A stretch of DNA of 64,000 nucleotides from Aedes albopictus (Eukaryota; Arthropoda; Insecta; Diptera; Culicidae): positions 269,061,694-269,125,693 of the forward strand of contig NC_085138.1 of NCBI RefSeq assembly GCF_035046485.1. The letters run 5' to 3'. Every line of letters starts with the position of its first letter. Within the stretch, counting starts at the first letter, position 1. Positions 47,026-59,627 of the stretch are shown piece after piece. Under the pieces are notes generated by a model, which saw only the letters and a list, made by a program, of their open reading frames with translations, was not told where the DNA came from and ran no database searches. The position numbers and the translations under genes are program-made.

Positions 47026-48157
47026 CTCGTTTGACCCAGGTAAAAAATAAAAGTTAAAAAAATCGCCAACAGAATTCAACCAAATTTTGAACACAAACTC
47101 GCACAACACTATAGTTTTGGATATATACGGGATCAACATTTTCTTGGACTTCTGGACGGAGTAAGGCCGGTGGGTCACTGGGTCAAGTCGGGTAAAAAAT
47201 AGGCCAAGTACGATTTGCACCCCCATAACTTTCTTCTTAACGAAGTTTTTCAATGGGAGTTTGCACATTCCGTTGCTTAACGATAGTTGATGTTGCTACA
47301 GGTTCGAATTTGAGATTTTTCGATAGGATTATTTTCAATTATTTTTATCGCTCTTAATTACACCAATACTTAAACAGAACATCTGTATAATGTTTGTTAT
47401 ATTAATGAACAGTGAAAATTTTGGACGATCTGATTGAAGTCATGCCTTGTCTACAGAGAATCGTAGAGGACTATTAGACCTATTTGTATGCAAAAAACAA
47501 CAGTTAGCTCCAGAAACCAATACTACATCGAACAGGAGTGAGTAAAAGCCTCGACTAGATTCCTGAGTACCCGGGATGGCCTGGCTGAAAACAGGCCTTG
47601 AGTTCATTGAGCTTGGTGATTATTTGGAGTGTTCAAGGACGGATTCGGACAATCCATCGAAATGTTCAGGAAATATTGATAGTACTACATGGGCAACACA
47701 TGTTCCAAAGATGTCTCTGATGACCTATGGGGTCAATAAGGGAATAATATCTCGTAATTAATTTAATTTGAAAACAACAAACGTAAATGAACACTTGGAT
47801 GGTTCAGAAATGTTGAATATCTCAAACACTCAAAAGAAACCTATCTGAAAATCTCAAATTCGAACCTGTAGCAACATCAACTGTCGTTAGGCAACGGAAT
47901 GTGCAAACTCCCATTGAAAAACTTCGTTAAGAAGAAAGTTATGGGGGTGCAAATCGTACTTGGCCTTTTTTTTACCCGATTTGACCCAGTGACCCACCGG
48001 CCTTACTCCGTCCAGAAGTCCAAGAAAATGTTGATCTCGTTTATTTCCAAAAGTTTAGTGTTGTGCGAGCTTGTGTTCAAAATTAGGTTGAATTCTGTTG
48101 AGAAATGGGCTGTTGGCGATTTTTTGAACTTTTATTTTTTACCTGGGGTCAAACGGG
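47026..48157. mobile_element. TTAA-flanked foldback element
   Basis: Arms of about 300 bp (47026-47330 against 47840-48157) are inverted copies with a few percent mismatch, beginning CTCGTTTGACCCAGG and CCCGTTTGACCCCAGG. TTAA on both sides (47022-47025 and 48158-48161) suggests piggyBac-type insertion. Frames on both arms mirror each other and are not genes. Confidence 0.75.
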
Positions 48158-48346
48158 TTAAGATATCGTGTCACCGTAACGACACTCTTTAAAAACACTA
48201 AGTAGGGTGACGATTAGTATTATCGGCAGGTTTGTTCTCTTTGTCATGGGGTTTTTTGTCGACCAAGTTTCCTGAAACTTGGTCGTATAACTCAAGATGG
48301 TTGAGAAGGATTTAAGGCCAACTCTGAGTACAACAACTTTCAAAAA

Positions 48347-48782
48347 AAAAAAAAAAAAACGGGGCCCGTGGCGTAGTTGGTCACACGTTCGCTTCATATG
48401 CGGATGGTCATGGGTTTGATTCCCAGCCCCGGCACTTGCAATTTTTCGTCAGTTGCTCTTCACCGAGAGCGGCTGACACTGACCCTCTTCTGAGCCCCAT
48501 GGCTCAAACGGACCCGCACACCTGGACATCGGCGAATTGCTACTCATAATGGACCCCCAATCGGACTGGAAAGGAACAACGGCCACCTATCATCCTTGTG
48601 CTCATCATTCTACCATGTAGAGTAGAAAAGTGAAAGCAGCAGAAAGGCAACTAGTTCGATAAAGTATAATAGAATACATCTAGGCTCTGTATAATACTGT
48701 AGGTACAGCTGTCAATTGAAATCGCTCACGTAGTGCCCTAGTGGACAATAGAGCTGTAAATTAGCTTAAGTGATTAAGAATA
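48347..48782 (+). mobile_element. tRNA-headed SINE, full copy
   Basis: After GGGGCCCGTGGCGTAG come box A (TGGCGTAGTTGG) and box B (GGTTTGATTCC), with a CAT at the anticodon position. A body follows, ending near GTGATTAAGAAT. The duplication AACTTTCAAAAA flanks it (about 48335-48346 and 48783-48794). Confidence 0.85.
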
Positions 48783-48794
48783 AACTTTCAAAAA

Positions 48795-49328
48795 CCCCTT
48801 ATGACGAAGAGAACAAATCTTCCGAAAATGCCCAATTTTCCCTAATTCGAGATAATCGTTCTTGTCTTTTTGGGCTTTGCCAACGTTTTCTCACAAATTC
48901 ACGATATTTTATATGTTCTGGCCATGTAGACGATCTTAATGCTAGAGGTTTCCATTTACGGTCTACAATAACTTTAAAAGACACGTAGTCCAAGCAACTA
49001 CTATCAATCTAACGCGATGCAAGCTTTCTTACATTTTTACATTCATTTTCACTCATATCTAGGCAACGAGAAACCATTCGCTGAACTTGTTCTTCCGTAG
49101 CGTTTTTGTATAATATTTGTCAAAAGCAATGCAAAGTCTTCATCGGTGTCTTTTTGGCCGGATGAGTGAAACGAATACTCAGTTATCAATGATGAACCGT
49201 TGTGTAGCACCGTCCTACCAGTGCCCATGCTGGAGCCACTTTCGAGATGAATTGATGAGCATGGAGTCGAATGTCGAATGAAGTACCTTGCCATTTCTTA
49301 TTGAAGTAGCTTCCCATTTCTCGCAGGT
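48795..49328. other. Unassigned DNA between two SINEs
   Basis: Short opposing frames (48799-48993 and 49049-49294 on the - strand) read as fair protein but match no family I know. They might be remnants of a degraded gene. Confidence 0.3.
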
Positions 49329-49468
49329 TAACACTTTAATATAGTCATGCCGGGGCCCGTGGCGCAGTGGCTACACGTTCGCTTCATAAGCGGATGGTCA
49401 TGGGTTCGATCCCAGCCCCGGTACTTCGTCAGTTGCTCTTCCCCCCGAGAGCGGCTGGTACTTGACCC

Positions 49469-49616
49469 CATTGGCGGAACTACGAATTTTTGCCAGGGGG
49501 TGCACTACAAGCAAAATATTCATTAGTTCATCCATTCATCATTCATCGCCACATATCTCACAGCAACGCATTCAAATTCTAGGGGGTGCCTGGCACCCCC
49601 GGTAGTTTCGCCTATG
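49469..49616. mobile_element. hAT-type MITE in the split SINE
   Basis: Ends CATTGGCGGAACTACG and (inverted) CATAGGCGAAACTACC, with exact 8-bp duplication CTTGACCC (49461-49468 and 49617-49624). The intact SINE copy shows the uninterrupted site. GGGGGTGCC phrases lie near both ends. Confidence 0.88.
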
Positions 49617-49758
49617 CTTGACCCTCTTCTGAGCTCTTATAGCTCAAACGGACCCGGATAATTGGATATCGGCGAACAGCAACCCATAGAGTAATGCGGG
49701 GCAAAAGTTCGTAGTGGGTCTTTTTCTGAGCACGAGTTAAGAACCCAAACAATTTGTA

Positions 49759-51613
49759 GAGTAAGGTGGGGCAAAAGTTCGACCCTAGTTGAAAATTCAA
49801 TTTTTTTCAAGAAATCGAAGCAGATAAAAATAAATGCATACCGTTTGGTGATTCTACCATCCATGAGCTAAAATTTTGCTGAACAAAGTTACGCCAAATG
49901 TCTCTTCAATTTTGAGTGACAACACTTTTTGTATGTGTGTGTCTAATTCGAACTCTTGCCCCACCACTGGGGCAAAAGTTCGATTCTAGTGTTTGTGGTA
50001 TTTCGCTATCTGTAGCACACTATTTCGACACTTTGGTAATTGGAATACCTTAAACCAATAAAAATTTGATGTTGGAATTGGAATACACTTTAAAGTTCGA
50101 TCTGAATTTTATCCAAATCACGGAGAAAAATATAAAGTCATGTCAATCATATTACGGTCCCAAACAAGCATATTTGTGGATTGACTTTTATATAATCCTA
50201 TTTTGAGATTGTATCACGCATAATACAATAGGTCGAATAATAATGGAAGTTTGAATTAACCAGAATTGAAGCATTGATGCGAGCAAGAAATATGGTTCAT
50301 TCAACCATATTATGCTTTCATCAACAATATTTATGGTTGATGGTTTGACAGCTCAATTATTCTCATGGTGGATTCAAGCATGTTTATGTTTGAACTGACC
50401 CTCCACTTGAGGATTGAACTAACTATATCGGATGGTTGGTTTAAGCATACACTGAGCATCGTTCAAATTATGTTATTTTATTTTTGAAATTATTTTAAGC
50501 CTTATATTTTGGATAAACACGAGGATAAATTTATCGTTTATAAAGTGCGTATTACGGATAGAGCTTTATTGGCCTGTGATACTAATCAAGGTCCGAGGCA
50601 ATTCATTTTCCACTGCAATGCCTGTGTTTGCTTGACGTACTGTAGGCAGTTCTTCGCGCTCAATTTTAAGTCATGAAATTTCATTCCCGTTTGCTGAAAA
50701 CGAAATTCGTTGAAATACGATCATAGAAGTATAGCTTTAGTTTTATACATACCCACAGTTTTCGAAAGAATTCGATACAATTGAAGTCGCCTAGAACTGC
50801 AGCCGCTATGATGAACAAATTTATCAACTTCTTTGTGACTGAGTAGACAGCAGCCAAGATTGTTCAAGTAACGACATATATTCTTGGTTTAAGCATTAGA
50901 TGGTTAATCTTCAGAGGGGCTGATTCAAACTAAATATTGCTTGGTGCAAACATCAAATCAATGTGAAACAACCATTTAAAGCAATTACATCAAGAATATA
51001 TTTGAAGCTTGGTAGAACTATGGAAAAAGTTATATCAACCAGACAACATTTCTGTCCGTGATATCAGGGTTAAATTTAAATTACCAAAAATTAGTAATTT
51101 TCCGCCAAATTCAGGTGAAACAACTTTTTTTTTCAACTTTGATCGAATTTTCTCACTAATTCCATCATTTTTAGAGATAATATGTACCTTTTGCAGAATT
51201 TTAGGGTTTTACCTAAAGTTGCCACATGACTCGAACATTTGCCCCACAATTCGAACTTTTGCCCCACTATGTGTAAAATATGATTTCCAAAACTTATTCC
51301 AAAAAGTTATACATGCTAAATCATCTTCAAAATATACCTAGTTACGCCCCAAAATAAAATATCGAATTCGATTTCATTACAATTTCATTCCATGCGTTGG
51401 AAGGACCATCGCATATTACAATTTTTTGATCAAAAACCTACATTTTGTCATAACTTTTCGAAATATTGATCAATTTTCATAATTTTTGGAGTGAAAGACT
51501 CTTTTTCTAAAATGCAACGAACAACCTTGACACCCGAAAGATATCATTTGAATTAAGCTCAAAAACTTCAAAAGAAACTTTTGCCCCACTCGAACTTTTG
51601 CCCCACTTTACTC
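49759..51613. mobile_element. Second copy of the same TA-MITE family, nested
   Basis: Ends GAGTAAGGTGGGGCAAAAG and inverted CTTTTGCCCCACTTTACTC, TA on both sides (49757-49758 and 51614-51615). It inserted 70 bases inside the older copy. The phrase recurs inside (near 49971, and inverted near 51248-51275 and 51585-51605). No gene; the frame at 51009-51341 is a chance reading. Confidence 0.85.
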
Positions 51614-51844
51614 TATGGGTTCGACACATAATCAGGTCAGCTACTCGTCAATAAAAATTAGAACGATTTCGTTATGGTTTGGAACAGTTATGCAAAACAA
51701 TGTGTTTCTTGGTGTTTTGATAGAATGTTTGGACTTTTTTAACTAAGAATTTGTAGTAACAGGAAGAAGAAGAATCTCATAACCTCTTGAGAGGAAAATC
51801 GTTATTCCATAGTAGTTCGAGAGGTGCACTCAAATAAACAATAA

Positions 51845-52085
51845 ACTACTAGTGCGTCTTTAAAAAAAAAAAAAAAAGACGCGGACACCGTCTTCAGCCA
51901 GAGGCTGCACAGACTGAATGAAACTTAAACACTAGACAAGGGACACACGGAGCATGCACCAGTGGATACGGAGAAGAAACTATTCTCACGAAAAGTTTCA
52001 TCGCCCGGAGCGGGAATCGAACCCTCACACCATAGCATGGTGCGATTAGAAGCTTGGTGACCCTAACCGCACGGCTACGAGGCTC
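51845..52085 (-). mobile_element. tRNA-headed SINE
   Basis: On the - strand: box A (TAGCCGTGCGGTTAGGGTC), box B (GGTTCGATTCC), then CGCTCCGGGCGATG, a body with TCAGTCTGTGCAGCCTC, and a poly(T) (51859-51876) at the 3' end. The same family as 42876-43782. Confidence 0.8.
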
Positions 52086-52254
52086 CACAGTCTTGCAGAA
52101 AGGGACATTGTTAAAACGTCGACAGTGGGGCAAAAGTTCGCAGTAGCTGTGGGGCAAAAGTTCGCACTAGATTTCTGAATCTAAGACATCACTCTAATTA
52201 CATAATCTTTGAAGCAATGATGATTTCGTTAGAAACTCATTAGAAACTAGTATA

Positions 52255-53262
52255 TATGTTCGCGGATCGCGGACGAAGTGTCTACGTCGTTTGTGACCTT
52301 GGATGGATTGAAGCAGGGGGATGCTCTTTCAAATTTATTGTTCAACATTGCACTCGAAGGAGCGATTAGGAGGTCAGGCGTGCAGAGGAATGGCTCTATC
52401 ATCACACGGTCGCACATGCTCCTCGGTTTTGCGGACGATATTGATCTCATCGGCATCGATCGTAGGGCAGTGGAGGAAGCTTATGCTCCTCTGAAGAGAG
52501 AGACAGCGAGGATAGGCTTGACGATTAACTCTACCAAGACGAAGTACATGATAGCGGGTAGAGACAGAAGCAGGCCTAGTGGTGTTAGTGCTGAGGTAGT
52601 GATTGATGGGGAAGTGTTTGAAGTTGTTGAAGAATTTGTTTATCTTGGAACACTTGTGACATGTGACAATGACGTTTCCCGTGAAGTGAAAAGGCGTATT
52701 GCAGCTGCGAATAGGGCCTTTTACGGATTGCGTAGCGAGCTTAGGTCCCGTAACTTGCAAACGCAAACAAAATTCGCTCTGTATAAGACGCTGATTCTTC
52801 CGGTTGCCCTCTACGGTCACGAAGCGTGGACGTTAAAGGAAGTAGACCGAAAAGCTTTTGGAGTTTTTGAGCGCAAAGTGCTGCGGACAATTCTCGGTGG
52901 GAAACAAGAAAATGGAGTGTGGCGCAGACGCATGAATCACGAGTTGTACCAAGTGTACGAAGATGCGAATATTGTGAAACATATAAAATACGGCAGACTT
53001 CAGTGGGCTGGACACGTAGTGCGAATGTCGGAAGAAAGAATAGCGAAAACAATATTCAGCAGAGAACCCGGTAGAGGTAGGCGACTTCGTGGGCGGCCGC
53101 GAACTCGCTGGCTGCACGCGGTTGAAGAAGATCTACGATCCCTACACGTTCGGGGAAACTGGAGGAACATCGCCCAAGACCGACGAAGATGGAGCTCTAC
53201 TATACGCTCGGCATTGGAGTAAAGTTACTTTGTAGCCAACAAGGTAAGGTATCAAGGTAGGT
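52255..53262 (+). mobile_element. 5'-truncated LINE, reverse transcriptase end
   Basis: An open frame (about 52258-53222, stop TAA) encodes the second half of a non-LTR reverse transcriptase: TLDGLKQGDALSNLLFN, the catalytic FADD box in LLGFADDIDLIG, then KTKYMIAG and the thumb. It ends in the conserved tail HVVRM…GRPRTRW…NW…AQDRRRW found in endonuclease/reverse-transcriptase LINEs of insects (RTE- or related clade; not resolved). The first RT blocks and endonuclease are missing. It is one of the least damaged coding stretches in the repeats, so it is fairly young. Confidence 0.85.
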
Positions 53263-54081
53263 ATATATGTTTAATAAGTGTAGTATGCACCTTGAAATCG
53301 TTCCGGCAGAGGGTTTGAACTTAGTTTTGTAAGAAGATCGACGGTAAGGCAAACATCATGATCACCCATTCAAATCAAGAAATGAAAATGGCAAAAAAAA
53401 CATTTTTAAACATTTTCTTCGTCATCCTCGTCGTGTCTTTTCGTATGTTTCTGAAGGTCTTATGTTCATCTACTTTACTGGGGTCTTTCATAGCTTAGTT
53501 TATAAATTCACAGTTATAATTCATTACCATACTGACGGGGATAAGATTCGATTACGATTCTGTTCAACAGCTTTGCTGCATATTTGATATTTTTACATAT
53601 ATTTTGTGCAACACGTATCTCTATGATTCCCCCACAATGTATTTTGACAACTTCAGCAACGTTGGAAAGGACAGTTCTTAGTTAACAGTTGTGGAAGTCT
53701 TCATAAAATACATTGTATACGAAAGCTGAACACCAGGTCGTATTCCAGTTGGGCCGTAAAGCTTAGAACAGAAAAAAACAGATTTCATGGCTAGAGTGAA
53801 AGGACGAACATGAATTAACATGAAATAAATGAACATCACACCAATAAACTATCCAGTACAAGGTGCAAACATTTGCCCCCACTATGGGGCAAAAGTTCGC
53901 ATTGGAGTACTTGTATTACAAATTTTATTACTAAAACTACAAAAGGAACGCGAAAAAATCTAGTACTACGTTTTGAAGGCAACATTATAGGGACCCGTTT
54001 AACGAAGAAAAACGATATTATTTTCTTTTCGTTTAATAGTTATTTTATGAAGTCTGTTAGGTGCGAACTTTTGCCCTGCAT
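53263..54081. other. Interior of the outer TA-MITE
   Basis: AT-rich DNA ending in the inverted terminus CGAACTTTTGCCCTGCA. An internal inverted pair near 53876-53899 (TTGCCCCCACTATGGGGCAA) is another copy of the terminal phrase. Confidence 0.5.
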
Positions 54082-54083
54082 TA

Positions 54084-54987
54084 GGGGAGACTGAGGAGAC
54101 TTGATCCCTGGGGAGACTTGTTCCCCCCATATTTTCTCGGAATCAAAAACAGTTTTCTTCTAGCATATTTTTTCCAAAACAACATCTGGACAGACGACAA
54201 TGTTTTGGCTACAATTGATTTTAATTGTGTATTGCATTATTTTTTAATGGCTGATGGTTTGTTTTCAGTCCTTCAGAAATCTTTTAGGCGATTCTGAAAA
54301 ATCTCAATAACTTTGTAAAATTGAACCAAATCGTCTCAAAATTTCACAGCACATAGTATAAATAAAATACTATCAAACGTATTTATCCAAATAAGGTTGT
54401 TATATAAATATTTCAATTAATGTAGCTTAGTGTATACAACAGTGACATGGGGAGACTTGATCCCTCGAGGATTACACACACATTATACATGTGAAAAATA
54501 AAATTCTATTTGGAAGCCTCTATTTACTCGTAATTCTAGTATATTCAATGATAAAACGTGTCGGATAATTATTATTTTATTACACACCATTAAAAGGGGG
54601 ATCAAGTCTCCCCATTTTCAAAATCCGGCATAACCTTAACAATTTAAGGAAATCTTATAATTCCAAATACACCGTATGCATCAAAAATGTAAGAAAACTT
54701 GAAAAGAAAATGAACAGGAAGCTTCTGGAGTTGTTTTCCCATTAAATTAAACATGTGCTCAAAAGGGGATCAATTGTGACCCATTTTTGAAAAATACATC
54801 ATAAGACATGCCTCCATAAAAACACAGTTTTGAAAACTTTAACAATAATTTAAAGTCCTTCTGTTGTGTATAAACTTGCAATAGATGTTTACCTGCCATT
54901 CTGTACGGAAAATGGATTTAGTTTTGTGTTTTTTCTTAATGTTACAGGCAAATTAAGAAAAGGGGATCAAGTCTCCCCAGTCTCCCC
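54084..54987. mobile_element. TA-MITE with GGGGAGACTTGATCCC ends
   Basis: Ends GGGGAGACTGAGGAGACTTG and inverted CAAGTCTCCCCAGTCTCCCC; TA on both sides (54082-54083 and 54988-54989). The phrase recurs inside (54451 direct; 54598 inverted). A near-identical copy lies at 62831-63721, and fragments are at 60666 and 63740. Confidence 0.88.
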
Positions 54988-55265
54988 TACTCTAATGGAC
55001 AACCCCAAATCGGACTGGAAAAGGAACAACAGCCACACATCATTTCATCATCGTGCTCATCATTCTACCAAAGACAGGGTAGAAAAGTGAAAGCAGCACA
55101 AAGGCAAACCAGTTCGATAAAGTAGAATAAGAATATAATAGAACACGTTTAGGCGCTGTGCAAAGTGTAAGTGCAACCGCCAATTGGAATCGCTCACGTA
55201 GTGCCCTAGTGGACAAAAGAGCTGTAAAATAGGTTAAGTGGTTAAGAATATAACACTTTAATATA

Positions 55266-55675
55266 TGATCATTTATGTTTTCTAAAATGGTAATACAACG
55301 CACAAAAGCTATTCCATAAAATTTAAACAATTTTCCGGATATATTTGTCCTTTGAGGTGGATTGATCATCTTTTAAAATCACCGTATAGTTTTCATTCGC
55401 CATGGCTACATTGCATTGTGTTTCAAGTAGGCTTACTAGCTATGATCAATAGAATTAGCTTATCTTCTTAGATAAGCGATTTCAAATACTTCAATCCATT
55501 CTTGCCTTTAAGGGGATTGGTTCAATTTTCAATCATTTGTAATTTAAAAAAAAAATTCATATAGTGTGTTACTTTATTGTTAAACTGGCATTGCAACATA
55601 GAAGAGTATTTTAGTGACGAGTTGCAAAAAGATGATTTACGTTTATCCAACGAGACTTGCCGATTTGAAACACTA
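55266..55675. other. Unassigned DNA
   Basis: AT-rich; no gene or repeat boundary recognised. Confidence 0.35.
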
Positions 55676-55881
55676 CCCAGGCAACCAATAAGCAGTTAAA
55701 ATGATATTAATTCGGCACTACATGCGCCTTTACAGCAGGTTATTAATTGCTAATCAGCCGTATTTTTTTTCCTCCCCTGTTGGGGAAATTAAGCCACTGC
55801 GTCCAATAGGCTGAACTTTTGTGGCATAAGTGCCATTAGTGCGCCATTAGTGCTAATTAAATGCAGATTTTGGCCCAATAT

Positions 55882-56041
55882 TTTCTATTCTTCTTCATGG
55901 CTCTACGTCCCCACTGGGACTTGGCCTGCTTCGCTTCAACTTAGTGTTTTTTGAGCACTTCCACAGTTATTAATTGAAGGGCTTTCTTTACTTGCCATTG
56001 CATTAATTTGTATATTGTGAGGCAAGTACAATGATACACTG
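55882..56041 (-). mobile_element. 5'-truncated Feilai-like SINE
   Basis: It matches the body of 36569-37695 (GGGACTTGGCCTGCTTCGCT, TTAATTGAAGGGCTTTCTT) but lacks the tRNA head. The exact 11-bp duplication TGGCCCAATAT (55871-55881 and 56042-56052) shows that truncation happened at insertion. Confidence 0.88.
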
Positions 56042-56607
56042 TGGCCCAATATACGGCTGATTAAATGCTTAACCCCCAGATTGGCAAATTTAAAAACAAA
56101 TATTTTCCCCTGCCAATTTTTCGGCTTCCCTTTCTCTTCTTTTTTCTCACTCTCCTATGGAACTTTTAAGGCTTGGGGCACGCCCTGAACTGCTGTTTTC
56201 TTTGCTGCTTTCAGCCAAATTGGGATTCGGTCCCTCAATCCTCGGGTTGACGATGGTGCTGAACCGTGCTTGATCTATTTAAGGCACGAGTATTACACCG
56301 GCAGTTGCTTCGTTATGTTATGAGCTCGGCAGGTGCTGATAATAAAATTCGATCATAGGAAACCATCCATGGAATTAATTTGCCAAAGCATGTTTTGCCA
56401 ATGATTTTCTCCGTTGTTACCTTTGATTGAATGGACATGCGATTGATGATGGCTCCTACATCCGTGACACGTAAATTAGAAAGTCACTCATCTCTCTTAG
56501 CAGTTTCATGGCAATAAAGTAGTAGTTATAAGGCATGTTGACAAAAACATACCGTGCATTTGAAATGCTACGAAACTGATGTCATATTTTAAGTAGCATT
56601 TGAATTA

Positions 56608-57145
56608 CACAGCGTAACAAAAATTAGCTTTTGGTCTGTCTCAAGAGCAAACTTATGTGTCTCTGACAGATTTTGGGCCGCTGAATCCGAATCCGGGCTC
56701 AGATTTGCTCCAACACGTCACAATTTTGAGCTATACCTCAATTTATAGGGCAAAATATGCGATTTTGGGCATTTTTGGCTGCAAGCCATTAAGCATGGAA
56801 ATATTTTTTCAAGCAATCAAAAGGTTAATTGGTCAATTAACATCTAAATTACCGACTCATGCAAAATATTTTGTTCTACCAAATCGAATTTGATGGTTTT
56901 AAGCGAGTCGTTAATTTAGATGTTAATTGACCAATTAACCTTTTGATTGCTTGAAAAAAATATTTCCATGCTTAATGGCTTGCAGTCAAAAAAGTCCAAA
57001 ATCGCATATTTTGCCCTATAAATTGAGGTATAGCTCAAAATTGTGACGTGTTGGAGCAAATCTGAGCCCGGATTCGGATTCAGCGGCCCAAAATCCTTCG
57101 GAGACACATAAGTTTGCTCTTGAGACAAAAAAATGTTGCGCTGTG
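56608..57145. mobile_element. Foldback MITE, TTA duplication
   Basis: Two arms of roughly 245 bp (56630-56860 against 56915-57125) are inverted copies at high identity. Ends CACAGCGTAACA and inverted TGTTGCGCTGTG; TTA on both sides (56605-56607 and 57146-57148). The 3-bp duplication suggests a Harbinger-type element. Mirror-image frames on the arms are not genes. Confidence 0.8.
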
Positions 57146-57262
57146 TTATTAATATAGGGCAGTTTGGCAGTCGAACTGCTATGATACGGCAGTAAGCAGG
57201 CCGAATGCAGACATAAAACAGAAATACGGCTTATTCGAATGCTTATTGGATGCCTGGGTTGC

Positions 57263-58677
57263 ACATTAATATAAAAAAGTCAATCTAAATAAAAAATGTA
57301 TTTAAGTTATACCGCATGGAATCATACGCGTTGTGGTTGCGGTTAAACGGCTGTTACAAAAATAAAAGAAAATAAATCATTACACATGATTAACATATCA
57401 CGAACACATAGAACCTTATAAATGCACAAATAAGAGACATCACAAGTTGACGCAACACAACACATAACATATATGTGCCCTGTTATCCAGATGTATAACA
57501 TCTTCCGATCACAGGATGACGAGGTTTCATGTAAGGGTTTGTGTCCATCAGTCATCCTGGAATTGTATTTTTGGCAGTTTGCCTTTTAGTTCACAGCATT
57601 TGATGCTGTGTTCATAGCTTGGTTTTGTCTAGGAAAACTAATCCTAATCGGGCATCCCGTTTCGGTTTTCGATACTAGAGATCTATAACTTGAAGTCTGT
57701 GTCAGGGAAAGGTTTACGTCTCTAGTACTTAATCGCGGCCCGAAATGGCCTGAATGTTGGCAATCGAAATAGGATTGCACTTCATTGGCCTCTATCCTTC
57801 CAGAACCCTATAAATGTTAATTAATACTAGGGTAATATTTACAAGTTAAAATTCAACATGTAGCACAAGGAACGAACGAATATTGAACTTTAAACACTTT
57901 AAACAATTATTCTGTCTTATTATTGTAACAAATATTTATACCCGTAACACGGCATACGCTTGCTACTCACATGCTCATGGAGATAATAAATTGTATACAA
58001 TAGTGATTCAATGGAGATAAGTGGGGATGGTCAGTTTCAGTTTAATCTACAATGCTATGGATTTGTTCAGTTCGCCTGGATCCCGTAGTTTTTTGATGAT
58101 GTGAAATTGATTCTTTGATGAACCGAGAACCAAACACTGATTAAATTATTTGTTTTCTGATCATCCTGATCCCTCGCAGTAACACACGTCACTACGTTGC
58201 TCAATACAAACTGTTTCACTTTGTGCGGTTCACTTGCTCGATCAGTTTTGTTTGAGTTACCGTTTAGAATGAAACACTTACTGTTTGGTTATGGATGGAA
58301 GATGTTTCCAACACCTCGGCTGCCGAATTGTAAAGAACACCTTTAAGTTGAATCGCACTTCGCCACGTGATAACGTATCAAAACTAAATAAACTGTAAAC
58401 GAGCACAGCGATACGGTGAAGAAAACCTCCCACCTAAGATGCACCAACGGGAACCTTTGTGTAACGAAACCGGCTCGAAATCTTCTGGAAAGGCGTTATT
58501 AAATTTCACGATTCTCGCGGCCGTCGGCAGGAGACTCAGATTGTGTATAAATATACAAAAGCAATCCACTTCGAATAGTGGACTGCGAACGACTAACAAC
58601 CGATCCTCCGCTGCCCTGGACGCGACGAGTGAAGTGAGATGCATCTTATGGACAAACTGCATGTGGAAAGTTATTAA
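57263..58677. other. Unassigned DNA
   Basis: Short opposing frames (58384-58662 and 58439-58720) overlap each other; neither is recognised. No repeat boundary found apart from TAA at 58675-58677, the duplication of the next element. Confidence 0.35.
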
Positions 58678-59046
58678 TGTCGAATTCGTTTATTCCCGAC
58701 GGTGCACTGCACCGGTGTAGCAATTGACACCGGAAAAACGAACGGTTTCGGTGCAATTTGTTGACAGCTTATGATAGTATTAGTAAGAGCGCGTGAGAGT
58801 GTCAATGAAAACAATAAAGGATATCAAAAATAAACATAATCAATGTTTTCATGATTGTTCTGATGTATTTTTATTTTTTTACTTTCTATATCTATATTTA
58901 ACATTTTTTTAAAAGTTTTCAGTAATCCACTTGTACATGATAAACTTTTAATGATAAATGTTACTTGAAAATTATTATCCAATGTTTTAACACTCCTACA
59001 TTACTTATCTTCTACAAATTCTCGTAATATCATAATTTTTCAATTA

Positions 59047-59265
59047 CCGTGGGGTGCCCTAATTTCGCGCGGGTCCAAATTTCGGTCACTGATAATATTT
59101 AGAGATCATAATCATAAAACTAATTGTGCAATTATTCAAATTTCACTTTATTTATACTATCTAAAGAGAAATTTGGACAATGCAACAATTAGTACTATGA
59201 TAATGATCTTTAAATATTATCAGTGAGCGAAACTTGGACCCGCGCGAAATTAGGGCACCCCACGG
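59047..59265. mobile_element. TA-MITE in copy A
   Basis: Near-perfect palindromic ends CCGTGGGGTGCCCTAATTTC; TA on both sides (59045-59046 and 59266-59267). 219 bp, absent from copy B. Confidence 0.88.
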
Positions 59266-59627
59266 TACAAGCAAGTTTTTAGAATAATTCTAATAATTCC
59301 CTTTTGAAATGTTGGGGCCGAATTTATCAATTTCCGTTGCCCAATAAAAAAGGATGCTAACATAAATTTAACACAAAAAATTGTCAAGGCAGTTCAATAG
59401 AAAACGTTTAGCTACAACGTAAAAATGAAAGTAAATGCTTTTTAAAACATAACGTTATTGAAATGCAGCTCATATTAAAAACATAGATAGAATAAAAAAA
59501 CGCTTTAACCATCCTTTGGTGACATTGAGTCAGTAATTCAAAAAATCAATATTTGTTGTAAGAAAAAAAAAATAGAATTTACGGTTTTTGAAACTGGTTG
59601 TACCTACAAAATGTAACTTCAGTAATA

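Larger units (their letters stand above)
49689..54992. mobile_element. TA-MITE, GGGGCAAAAGTTCG ends, multiply hit
   Basis: Left end GAGTAATGCGGGGCAAAAG and right end, once a later insertion at 54084-54987 is skipped, CTTTTGCCCTGCATTACTC. TA flanks both sides (49687-49688 and 54993-54994), inside the split SINE. It contains a sister copy, a SINE, a LINE fragment and another MITE. Extra copies of GGGGCAAAAGTTCGC lie near 52131, 52152 and 53885. Confidence 0.8.
49344..55250 (+). mobile_element. tRNA-headed SINE split by 5.3 kb of insertions
   Basis: Same family as 48347-48782. The head (CGGGGCCCGTGGCGCAGTGG, box B GGTTCGATCCC) and part of the body lie at 49344-49688. The rest of the body, from ATGGACAACCCC, lies at 54995-55250. 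The perfect 15-bp duplication TAACACTTTAATATA at 49329-49343 and 55251-55265 proves both halves are one insertion. Confidence 0.9.
55676..57258. mobile_element. Element with CCCAGGCAACCAATAAGCA ends
   Basis: CCCAGGCAACCAATAAGCA and inverted TGCTTATTGGATGCCTGGG match with one mismatch. CGGCTGATT and GCCGTATT words recur inside. No clear duplication outside the ends. It hosts a truncated SINE and a foldback MITE. Confidence 0.55.

Noticed and set aside
47011..48192. Two similar ORFs suggesting a duplicated gene
   Set aside because: They are mirror readings of inverted arms of the TTAA-flanked element.
56657..57128. Pair of similar ORFs on opposite strands
   Set aside because: They come from the two arms of the foldback MITE at 56608-57145.
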